Below the pieces are notes generated by a model that saw only the letters and a list, made by a program, of their open reading frames with translations, had not been told where the DNA came from and searched no databases. Position numbers and translations under genes: made by a program. From the NCBI RefSeq assembly GCF_017431965.1, contig NZ_JAFRKB010000004.1, positions 1-39,246 of the forward strand: a stretch of DNA of 39,246 nucleotides, in the 5' to 3' direction. Positions 16,650-23,756 of this stretch are shown piece after piece; the first letter of the stretch is position 1; the number at the start of each line of letters is the position of its first letter. The stretch is from Methanobrevibacter sp. (lineage in GTDB: Archaea > Methanobacteriota > Methanobacteria > Methanobacteriales > Methanobacteriaceae).

Positions 16650-17354
16650 TTAGGTTAAGCTATTAATGAATTGTAAAATCCTATCAACAGTCTGCAATTG
16701 TTGATTTTGCGGAGTGATACTTGCATTTCCATCTCCGTCCTGCTCACCATAATAAGCAAATTGTTCATGGTTTCCACCAACGATAATGAACTCTGTAAAA
16801 TTATCTGCCAAACTCTTAGATTCATTATATGATTCCATATTCAATACCTTATCTTCAGAACCGTAAATTGATAGAACTGGTTTATTTACTTTAGAACTAG
16901 GATATGCGGAAAGCAAAATTAGTCCATCCCCTTTTCCAGTATGGTTAATATAGGATGAAGCCACAACTCCGCCTAAGGAATGGCCTGCAAGAACATAATG
17001 AGAATAGTTTCCAGAATCTATAATAAAATCAGCGCTGTTTTCACCCAATAACGCTAAGTTAAAAGGCATTTGAACCAAATAACAATCAATTCCCCTATTT
17101 GATAAGTCTACCAATAAAGGCAGATATGAAGTATACTCCACCTTCGCACCGGGATAGAAAATTAAAGCAGTATCATTTCCAGGACCATCCAGAAATAGTC
17201 CGGAATCACATTTAACAACGGAAACATTTTCATTTCCATTCAGAAAATCGTTTGCTGTTTTTTCAGCAGGATAATATTGTGTTAGATAAAATAGAGAATA
17301 AGCTAAAATTAATGCAATTGCTATTACTATAATAATCTTTAGTTTTTTATTCAT
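16650..17354 (-). CDS. Membrane-anchored or secreted alpha/beta hydrolase
   Basis: The N-terminus has a Lys-rich start and one hydrophobic segment (about 6-25), so the enzyme is anchored outside the membrane or secreted. The nucleophile elbow is AGHSLGG, the acid is in SIYGSEDKV and the His in GGNHEQFAYYG, the order of Abhydrolase_5-type enzymes. Asn-rich sequons suggest an extracellular location. I start at ATG 17354 because GAGGAT lies 5 bases upstream; an in-frame ATG at 17393 would overlap metE. It follows metE by 13 bases and may be read with it. The substrate is unknown. Confidence 0.8.
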   Translation of the reverse strand: MNKKLKIIIVIAIALILAYSLFYLTQYYPAEKTANDFLNGNENVSVVKCDSGLFLDGPGNDTALIFYPGAKVEYTSYLPLLVDLSNRGIDCYLVQMPFNLALLGENSADFIIDSGNYSHYVLAGHSLGGVVASSYINHTGKGDGLILLSAYPSSKVNKPVLSIYGSEDKVLNMESYNESKSLADNFTEFIIVGGNHEQFAYYGEQDGDGNASITPQNQQLQTVDRILQFINSLT

Positions 17355-17367
17355 GAAATCCTCAAAA

Positions 17368-18312
17368 TTAGCTATATTTATCTTTAATTTCATTCATCAG
17401 TTTTAATTTCTCAAATGCAACTTCACGCGGTGCTCTTCTAAGACCGCAGTCAGGATCTAAAAGCAGATTATCCTTTCCAACAATATCAATGGCTTTGACG
17501 ACTAGCTCATCAACATCATTAACATCATCAACTTCATTAACGGATGAGTCAACACAACCGAATCCAATTTTCTTATTGCGTATCAAATCAGCATTTTTTT
17601 CTAAAACATCAAGGTTTACGTTATTTCCTGCAAATTCAAAGTCTAGAATATCTACATTGAATTTGGCAATATCCTTAAATGCGCCATCAAGAGTTCCGCA
17701 AACATGCATCGCCAATGGAATTTCAAGGTTTTCATGCAAAATATCGATAGCTTCCTTAGCTACCTTCATGTCAACCATTCCAGTTGACAAGAACGGCTCA
17801 TCAATTTGGATATAAACCGGCTTGACCTTTTTGGCAATTGCATCCGCTTCAAATTTAAGTGAATGAGCCAAATCTATGATTGCATCTTCTTTATTTTTAT
17901 AAAAAGATTGGATTCTAGAAGAATGAATAATGGTTGTAGGTCCGGTAATAATTCCTTTGACTCCTTTTCCTTCAGGAATGCTGCCTTTATAATAATCTTT
18001 TAGAACCTTTTTGGCATATTTTAAATCATTAACAGAAATTTCTTGAATGGGATTTCTAATTTTAGAAACAACAACTGTATTTCCATCTTCTAATTTCATT
18101 CCGGGAATATATTTGGTAAAAATAGAAACCATATCCCCTCTTACTTGACCGTCAGATACAATATCCACACCAGCATCAAGCTGAGCTATAACACTCTCTT
18201 TAATTGACTGCTTATATTCATCATAAGCTCCAAATGTATTCAACAATTTATCTTTTGTAGAAGATGGACCTTTCACATCAACAGGAAAACTTCCGACAAC
18301 AGTAGATTTCAT
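17368..18312 (-). CDS. metE: Core methionine synthase, methylcobalamin-dependent MetE type
   Basis: Archaeal core MetE has only the C-terminal half of bacterial MetE and makes methionine from homocysteine with a corrinoid-protein or methylcobalamin methyl donor, not methyl-folate. Start motif VVGSFPVDV, the zinc-binding HVCG (with IDEPFLS before it) and the second-ligand LDPDCGLRR are all visible, and 314 residues is standard. The 5' end overlaps DUF1894 by 4 bases, giving a metE-DUF1894-DUF1890 order that also exists in Methanothermobacter (MTH775-777). Homocysteine may come from a COG1900 enzyme such as the one at 5985-7235. Confidence 0.92.
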   Translation of the reverse strand: MKSTVVGSFPVDVKGPSSTKDKLLNTFGAYDEYKQSIKESVIAQLDAGVDIVSDGQVRGDMVSIFTKYIPGMKLEDGNTVVVSKIRNPIQEISVNDLKYAKKVLKDYYKGSIPEGKGVKGIITGPTTIIHSSRIQSFYKNKEDAIIDLAHSLKFEADAIAKKVKPVYIQIDEPFLSTGMVDMKVAKEAIDILHENLEIPLAMHVCGTLDGAFKDIAKFNVDILDFEFAGNNVNLDVLEKNADLIRNKKIGFGCVDSSVNEVDDVNDVDELVVKAIDIVGKDNLLLDPDCGLRRAPREVAFEKLKLMNEIKDKYS

Positions 18313-18623
18313 TTTTTATTACCTGTATCCAATTTTCTAATTTTTTCAACTTCTTCTTCATCAATCGGTAATTCAACAACGGAAGTTCCATGACAAGGTT
18401 TAGTGTACGGAAGAAAAACAGTTCCCTTTTCATGATCAAAACCAATTGGAATCGGCGGAATGCCAATGACTCTTACACCTAACACTTCATCTCCAGGTTT
18501 AATATAAACTAAATCATCAGCCTTGAATCTGATTATCATTGCACAGTCTTTAAAACCCGCCTTTGATGCATGAATTTCATAATTATCAGATTGTTGGAGG
18601 TAAGTATCTAAACAAAATGACAT
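18309..18623 (-). CDS. DUF1894 family protein
   Basis: A small protein of about 104 residues matching DUF1894, as in MTH776. It has a Cys-bearing start (FCLDTY), KADDLVYIKPGDEVLGVRVIGIPPIPIGFD, and a PCHGTSVVELPIDEEE end. The two Cys and His could bind metal, but that is speculative. The ATG at 18623 is preferred over a TTG at 18632, as GGAG is placed for the ATG. It starts one base before the end of DUF1890 and overlaps metE at its own end, so translation of all three is coupled. Function is not known. Confidence 0.75.
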   Translation of the reverse strand: MSFCLDTYLQQSDNYEIHASKAGFKDCAMIIRFKADDLVYIKPGDEVLGVRVIGIPPIPIGFDHEKGTVFLPYTKPCHGTSVVELPIDEEEVEKIRKLDTGNKK

Positions 18624-18624
18624 T

Positions 18625-19083
18625 TTATTCAAACTCCTTTATTGCTTTATCGAATTTAACTTTAATAGGTGAAGGATTATGGAATGCCCTAACGGCTGTA
18701 ATTTTAGCATTGCTTCCGCTTTCTTCAATCATGTTAACAAATTCCTCAACCTCATCCGCATCCCTAGAGAATACCAAAGCTAAAGATTTAGTATTTAGAA
18801 TTTGATCAAAAGTTACGAAAAATGAAGCAGCCGCATCTTTATGTACAAATCCCACTAACAAATCATAATCCCCTTCATTGATTTCACCTAAAGTTCTCTC
18901 CAAATCAACGAGATTAAGATTATAAAATCCTTCAGGGTCAGATATCTTTACTAATTTTTTAGCCGCAGGATTAGCAGCTATTGTAACGTCGTAACCCATT
19001 TTTGATAACTTATTAGAAACATAGACAGCCATTGGAGTTTGAGATGGAGTTTCAGGACATCCTAAAAGTACTAATGATTTCAT
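18625..19083 (-). CDS. DUF1890 family protein (MTH777-like)
   Basis: The 152-residue protein begins SLVLLGCPETPSQTPMAVYV and has a Rossmann-like alternation (GYDVTIAANPAAKKL, YDLLVGFVHKDAAASFF). It matches DUF1890, represented by MTH777, whose structure was solved without a function. The conserved Cys near residue 9 and the P-rich loop could form a binding site. It sits directly before DUF1894 and metE, which makes a role in methyl or corrinoid handling worth testing. ATAGGAG precedes the ATG. Confidence 0.75.
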   Translation of the reverse strand: MKSLVLLGCPETPSQTPMAVYVSNKLSKMGYDVTIAANPAAKKLVKISDPEGFYNLNLVDLERTLGEINEGDYDLLVGFVHKDAAASFFVTFDQILNTKSLALVFSRDADEVEEFVNMIEESGSNAKITAVRAFHNPSPIKVKFDKAIKEFE

Positions 19084-19095
19084 AATATCATACTC

Positions 19096-20178
19096 CTATG
19101 ATCTTGATTTGAGCGTAACCACATTAGCTAAGATTAATGCACCAATGAACATGAAAGTAAATAATGCCATACCATTAATTGTTCTGTTAAATACAAATAC
19201 ACCAATTAGGGATTGTGCGCAAAATGCCGCTAATGCACCAGTTAATAAAACTTCTCTTCCCAAATACTTTTTATTGTTTTTCTCTCTTTTTTCCCTGTAA
19301 ATAGTTAATACTTTAAAACCGATAATGATTGTTCCAAGCACAAATACCATTAATCCAACTAATCCCAATATTCCAAAGTCAAAACCGTATCCGAATATAC
19401 CTGGAAGCATATAATCGATTGTATCCTTTTGGTTAACTAATACTCCAAAGAACAATGGGAAAGGTAGACCGAAGAACAGAACCAATTGCATAGGCAATGT
19501 CACATAACCCTCGGCAAATGCCGTTCCTTCAGCTCCCCAATAAGAAGCATTTCCACTATGCCCAATAATCTGAATATTATTCAATACTGTTTTAATACTA
19601 GTTAAAGAGTATTGTTCAATCCTACCCATCCTTAAAAGTGGGGAGAAAACTGTCATTCCAGTTATTCTGGACAATACCTCAAGAGATACGAAACCTGCAA
19701 GTGCAATACCCAAAAACATTACTACTCTTCTGCCGGTCAATATGGTCTTTTCTCTGAAGGATTTGGATATGATTATATAACCTAAAAACAAACCCAATAA
19801 CCATAATAATAAGAAAGACCTGTGCATTAAACCTCCGAAAACAGTGATACCCACAATGAACAATATCACAAATCGTCTAAGTGGCCGTATATCCACACCC
19901 GATTCCTTCATCACTTTCAGCGAAGCCAAAGCAGTTACAGCACCAAGCAATGCTATAGGTCCGAATGGGTGAGTGAACTCTGCCTGACTTGATGACAAAA
20001 TTAGTAAAAATATATCTGCTCCGAAAAGAAGTGTAAAACCGCCTAAAATAAATAAGGATAAAAAGGTCACTACACTTAAAGATAACGGAATCAAGTTAAG
20101 ACAGAAGACTAATGTAACAAATAGCATTAATCCTACTTCAACAATTAATTGTAAATGATTTTGAGCAATCAATAACAT
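19096..20178 (-). CDS. Conserved polytopic membrane protein
   Basis: The 360 residues hold about 9-10 hydrophobic segments, with a larger loop near 185-230 (RIEQYSLTSIKTVLNNIQ, SYWGAEGTAFAEGYV). The arrangement of many helices with one large loop recalls O-antigen ligase or polymerase proteins, but I see no decisive motif. It ends 12 bases before DUF1890 and starts 32 bases after tRNA-Ala, so it may be transcribed from the tRNA promoter. The role is unknown; cell-envelope assembly is a guess. Confidence 0.7.
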   Translation of the reverse strand: MLLIAQNHLQLIVEVGLMLFVTLVFCLNLIPLSLSVVTFLSLFILGGFTLLFGADIFLLILSSSQAEFTHPFGPIALLGAVTALASLKVMKESGVDIRPLRRFVILFIVGITVFGGLMHRSFLLLWLLGLFLGYIIISKSFREKTILTGRRVVMFLGIALAGFVSLEVLSRITGMTVFSPLLRMGRIEQYSLTSIKTVLNNIQIIGHSGNASYWGAEGTAFAEGYVTLPMQLVLFFGLPFPLFFGVLVNQKDTIDYMLPGIFGYGFDFGILGLVGLMVFVLGTIIIGFKVLTIYREKREKNNKKYLGREVLLTGALAAFCAQSLIGVFVFNRTINGMALFTFMFIGALILANVVTLKSRS

Positions 20179-20210
20179 ATTCTAATCACAATATTCTTTT
20201 ATTTTATAAA

Positions 20211-20283
<73 letters not shown>

Positions 20284-20326
20284 AAAAAAACATAAATCAA
20301 ATACCATAATAATATTTGACAATTTT

Positions 20327-20334
20327 AATATAAA
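20327..20334 (-). promoter_or_regulatory. TATA box of tRNA-Ala
   Basis: On the minus strand TTATTTATATTAAAA, about 45 bases before the tRNA 5' end, fits an archaeal tRNA promoter. Confidence 0.5.
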
Positions 20335-20337
20335 TAA

Positions 20338-21369
20338 CTACTTACCATTTTTGGCCAAGTCATAAAGATTATCAATAATTATCTGGAATAGGTCATCAGT
20401 TTTTACCTCAATTTTTTCATGAGGATGAACGATGAATTCCAATGCTTTATCAATAACATCTTCGGTATCATGTGACCTATACATCAAACCTTTATTAATG
20501 TAATACTGGTCAACAGATAAAGTTTCGCCAGGATAACATGAAATAACAGGAGTCTGCAGAATTGCGGCTTCCCTATTCATTGTACCGCCGGCACCAATTA
20601 CCAAGTCGCATTTTTTAATAATGCTGGATGTATCGACAGGAGGTTTTAAAATTGAAACATTATCAATGCCTTCAAATATATCCGCCTGTTCTTTAAATCT
20701 TGGAAGTATCAAAATATTAGCTACATTCTTTAGCTCATCAACAATAGGTGATAGGACTGATTTTCTACAATCCGCATCCAGATATGAAGCGAGTGAAGGT
20801 TCTGGCCTCATCAATATTGTTTTGGGATGTTTCAAATCAAGGTCCAAATCATTGAAAACATCATCATTGTATTCAAAGCTTTTAAAATGCATCAATTCGG
20901 AAGTTCCATCATATGGAATGATTGTATTTGGGTCTGCTCCAAATTTCATTAATTTCCAAAAATCAATGATATTCGGTGTGATGATTCTATCACACAATGG
21001 AAGTGTTAATTTATTTGCGGCCAATGCATGCTCATTATCAAGGACATATAAACTTGGAATTCCTAAACCAAAAGAAATTCTCGGAAGTTCAATGGAATGC
21101 TTGCTAAGGGCAACATCCACCTTTTCATCATGTATAATATCCACCAGATTATAAACTCTTTGAGTGCTTTCCCTTAATTTATCATAAAGGCTCACTCCAT
21201 GTTTTCCAACGGATATGAAGTCAATTTCATACATTTCCAATAGTTTATGAATATCACCAAATTGCCTTGCTGTAACTATTACATCCTCGCCTTCAGCTTC
21301 GAGATATTTAATTACATCCTTGAAAAACCTCACATGAGGCGCATTTGAAATGTCTATCCATACTTTCAT
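20338..21369 (-). CDS. DUF354 family protein (GT-B glycosyltransferase-like)
   Basis: The start MKVWIDISNAPHVRFFKD is the signature of DUF354 (PF04007), an archaeal and bacterial family with a two-domain GT-B fold like UDP-GlcNAc 2-epimerases and MurG-type transferases. SLYVLDNEHALAANKL, DLVIGAGGTMNREAAIL (nucleotide-sugar binding region near 265-280) and PVISCYPGE are conserved. The 343 residues match family length. It starts 19 bases after the hypB stop and may be in the hypAB transcript. Sugar and acceptor are unknown; a role in surface glycans is plausible. Confidence 0.82.
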   Translation of the reverse strand: MKVWIDISNAPHVRFFKDVIKYLEAEGEDVIVTARQFGDIHKLLEMYEIDFISVGKHGVSLYDKLRESTQRVYNLVDIIHDEKVDVALSKHSIELPRISFGLGIPSLYVLDNEHALAANKLTLPLCDRIITPNIIDFWKLMKFGADPNTIIPYDGTSELMHFKSFEYNDDVFNDLDLDLKHPKTILMRPEPSLASYLDADCRKSVLSPIVDELKNVANILILPRFKEQADIFEGIDNVSILKPPVDTSSIIKKCDLVIGAGGTMNREAAILQTPVISCYPGETLSVDQYYINKGLMYRSHDTEDVIDKALEFIVHPHEKIEVKTDDLFQIIIDNLYDLAKNGK

Positions 21370-21388
21370 GAAACCACCAACAAATCAA

Positions 21389-22045
21389 CTATAAATTATC
21401 TTTTATATCTTCAATAGCTTTAATAATTTCATCTAAACCATTGCCATCCTTCAAATTAGATGTAATGACTTTGACATTTGGATTTAATTTTTTAGCATCA
21501 GCAACCATCTTGTCAACATCGGCACCAACAGCTTCAGCCAAATCAATTTTATTAATAACAATCACATCGGATGTCTGGAATATGATCGGATGTTTTTCTA
21601 CAGTGTCATCCCCTTCAGTGACACTTACAACAACAATTCTCATGTGTGAACCTAATTCAAAGTCAACCGGACATATTAGATTGCCCACATTCTCAATAAT
21701 TACCATATCCAAATCTTCCAATGGCAAATCATGAAGGCCATGACCCACTAAATGTGCATCCAAATGGCATTCCTTACCAGTATTTAATCCTTCAACTGGA
21801 ACATTATGTGATTTGATACGTTCCGCATCAAATTTTGAGATTACGTCCCCTGCGAGAACACCTATCTTATAATCGGTATTATCAATGATTTCCTCAATCA
21901 GTGTTGTCTTACCGGAACCAATAGCTCCAACAAAATCAACACAAAAAATTCCGTTATCTTCTAAATTTTTTAAGTTTTTATCTGCTAACCTTTTATTAGC
22001 ATCCATAATATTTTTCGCTACTTCAACATCAGCTATTTGGTGCAT
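21389..22045 (-). CDS. hypB: Hydrogenase nickel-insertion GTPase HypB
   Basis: HypB delivers nickel to NiFe hydrogenases with GTP hydrolysis. Walker A GAIGSGKTT is at 40-48, the inter-subunit metal site ECHLDA has C93 and H94, the switch region IIENVGNLICPVDF follows, and NKIDL is the guanine-specificity motif. There is no N-terminal His-rich or CxxCGC extension, as usual in methanogens. hypA lies 18 bases upstream. Clients would be the F420-reducing, Mvh and energy-converting hydrogenases of the cell. Confidence 0.95.
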   Translation of the reverse strand: MHQIADVEVAKNIMDANKRLADKNLKNLEDNGIFCVDFVGAIGSGKTTLIEEIIDNTDYKIGVLAGDVISKFDAERIKSHNVPVEGLNTGKECHLDAHLVGHGLHDLPLEDLDMVIIENVGNLICPVDFELGSHMRIVVVSVTEGDDTVEKHPIIFQTSDVIVINKIDLAEAVGADVDKMVADAKKLNPNVKVITSNLKDGNGLDEIIKAIEDIKDNL

Positions 22046-22063
22046 ATTTTCACCTCAATTAAA

Positions 22064-22441
22064 TTATTCATCATCAGGTTTTTCTATAACTATATTTTTA
22101 ACAACAATGTCTTTTCCATTTAATATTTCAACCGCTAAACTATCACATTTTGGACATTTTACCATTGGCGCATAGTGGTCCTTATCATCCAGTATAGCGT
22201 CTCCATGGAATTCACATTCAGAACATTTAACTTCAACAGGAATCTCTTCAAATTTAATTTCTGCATCTTCGACTATAGTATTTTCAACTAAAACTCCTAA
22301 AATAAACTTCAATTGTTCCGGATTTACCATAGCCAATCTACCAAGCTCTATAGTAACTTCATTAACTTCAGTGGCATTATTATTTTCTGCAGTTTCTACA
22401 ACCGCATTGATAATGCCCTGAGCCATTGATAATTCATGCAT
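22064..22441 (-). CDS. hypA: Hydrogenase maturation nickel chaperone HypA
   Basis: HypA binds nickel through its N-terminal MHE (the His2 site) and carries a structural zinc site. Here the zinc site is CSEC and CPKC near residues 73-76 and 98-101. The 125-residue length is slightly longer than bacterial HypA, as is usual in archaea. GGAG lies before the ATG and a TTTATAAATAAAT box lies about 45-55 bases upstream, so this is the first gene of the hypAB unit. It is divergent from the aldo/keto reductase gene. Confidence 0.94.
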   Translation of the reverse strand: MHELSMAQGIINAVVETAENNNATEVNEVTIELGRLAMVNPEQLKFILGVLVENTIVEDAEIKFEEIPVEVKCSECEFHGDAILDDKDHYAPMVKCPKCDSLAVEILNGKDIVVKNIVIEKPDDE

Positions 22442-22557
22442 TTTATTTCTCCTACTTATAAATATTAATATTATAAGTTTAGTCTTATTTATTTATAAAG
22501 CTATTTAATATTTAAAAGAATTTTATGTAATACTTAAGATTTTAAAAAAAATAATTT

Positions 22558-22578
22558 AATGTTGCATTTAACAACATT
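22558..22578. promoter_or_regulatory. Inverted repeat at the aldo/keto reductase promoter, candidate operator
   Basis: AATGTTG and CAACATT form a perfect 7-bp inverted repeat with a 7-base spacer. The right half runs into TTTAAATA (22577-22584), the likely TATA box of the gene that begins at 22608. Its place over the BRE suggests a repressor site; no known regulator consensus is recognised. Confidence 0.45.
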
Positions 22579-22607
22579 TAAATATTTTCAAAATAAAAGA
22601 TATTAAT

Positions 22608-23756
22608 ATGACTTACAAATCAAAATTCGGTTTTGGATGTATGAGACTGCCTCTAACCGATGAAAATGACCCTACATCAGTGGACCAGGAATTGTTTAAC
22701 GAAATGGTTGATGTTTATATGGAAAAAGGATATAATTATTTCGATACTTCCTATGCATATCACGGAGGAATTAGTGAAATCGCCATTAGAAAAGCAGTGG
22801 TTGAGAGATACCCCCGCGAATCATACCAAATCTGTGATAAGATGCCGACATGGGCATTGACATCTGCTGAAGATAATGAAAAGTTTGTCGGTGAAATGCT
22901 TGAGAGGTTAGCAATCGATTATTTTGACGTATTTTTCATCCACAACATCAATGTTCCATGGCTTAAGCTAGCCGAAGACAACAATACCTTTGAATATGTT
23001 AAAAAAATGAAAGAAGACGGAACAGCTAAAAAAATTGGTATCAGCTTTCACGATAATGCAACCCTTCTAAAAGAAGTTCTTGAAAAATATGGGGATATCC
23101 TAGATATCGTCCAATTGGAACTTAACTATCTCGATTGGGAAGATAAATCCATTGAAGCCCGCAAATGCTATGACTTGTGTGTTGAATACGGCTGTGACGT
23201 TTATGTAATGGAACCTTTGAAAGGAGGAGTGATAGTAAACACTTCTGATGAAATTAAAAAAGACTTCGAAGAATTTAATCCGGATAAATCAATAGCCAGT
23301 TTTGCAATAAGATTCTGCGCATCACTTGAACACGTTAAGATTGTCTTAAGCGGCATGAGCAAAATGAGTGATTTGGAGGACAACATCCATACCTACGACA
23401 ACTTTGAACCGTTGAGCGAGGATGAAAGTGAATTTTTAGATAAAATGGCTTTGAAACTCAGACAATCCGTGGCTGTTGCCTGCAGTGAATGCGGATACTG
23501 TGTTGAGGCATGCCCGGAAATGATTCCAATTCCGGAATACTTCCATTTATACAACACCAGCAAAAACCAGCCTGAGTCAAATATTTATAAGCACTATTTC
23601 GATAAGTTAGGTGATGAAAAGGTCCCTGCTGACGACTGCACATACTGCGGAACATGCGTTGACCACTGCACACAAAAGATAGAAATACCTGATGAACTTG
23701 AAAAGGTAAGGGAGCATTTCGAAGAAGGCTTCAGTGCTTATGCTGGAGCACCCTAA
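22608..23756 (+). CDS. Aldo/keto reductase with C-terminal 4Fe-4S ferredoxin domain
   Basis: The N-terminal TIM barrel shows the AKR signature FGCMRLPL, then FDTSYAYHGG (Asp46 and Tyr51 region), a Lys in QICDKMP and FFIHNIN, the catalytic Asp/Tyr/Lys/His set. The last 95 residues carry two cluster motifs, CSECGYCVEACP and CTYCGTCVDHC. Such ferredoxin-fused AKRs are common in anaerobes and may couple reduced ferredoxin to carbonyl reduction or the reverse. The substrate is unknown. It has its own promoter with an inverted repeat and probably a leaderless or short-leader mRNA. Its stop overlaps the convergent helicase stop by 4 bases. Confidence 0.88.
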   Translation: MTYKSKFGFGCMRLPLTDENDPTSVDQELFNEMVDVYMEKGYNYFDTSYAYHGGISEIAIRKAVVERYPRESYQICDKMPTWALTSAEDNEKFVGEMLERLAIDYFDVFFIHNINVPWLKLAEDNNTFEYVKKMKEDGTAKKIGISFHDNATLLKEVLEKYGDILDIVQLELNYLDWEDKSIEARKCYDLCVEYGCDVYVMEPLKGGVIVNTSDEIKKDFEEFNPDKSIASFAIRFCASLEHVKIVLSGMSKMSDLEDNIHTYDNFEPLSEDESEFLDKMALKLRQSVAVACSECGYCVEACPEMIPIPEYFHLYNTSKNQPESNIYKHYFDKLGDEKVPADDCTYCGTCVDHCTQKIEIPDELEKVREHFEEGFSAYAGAP

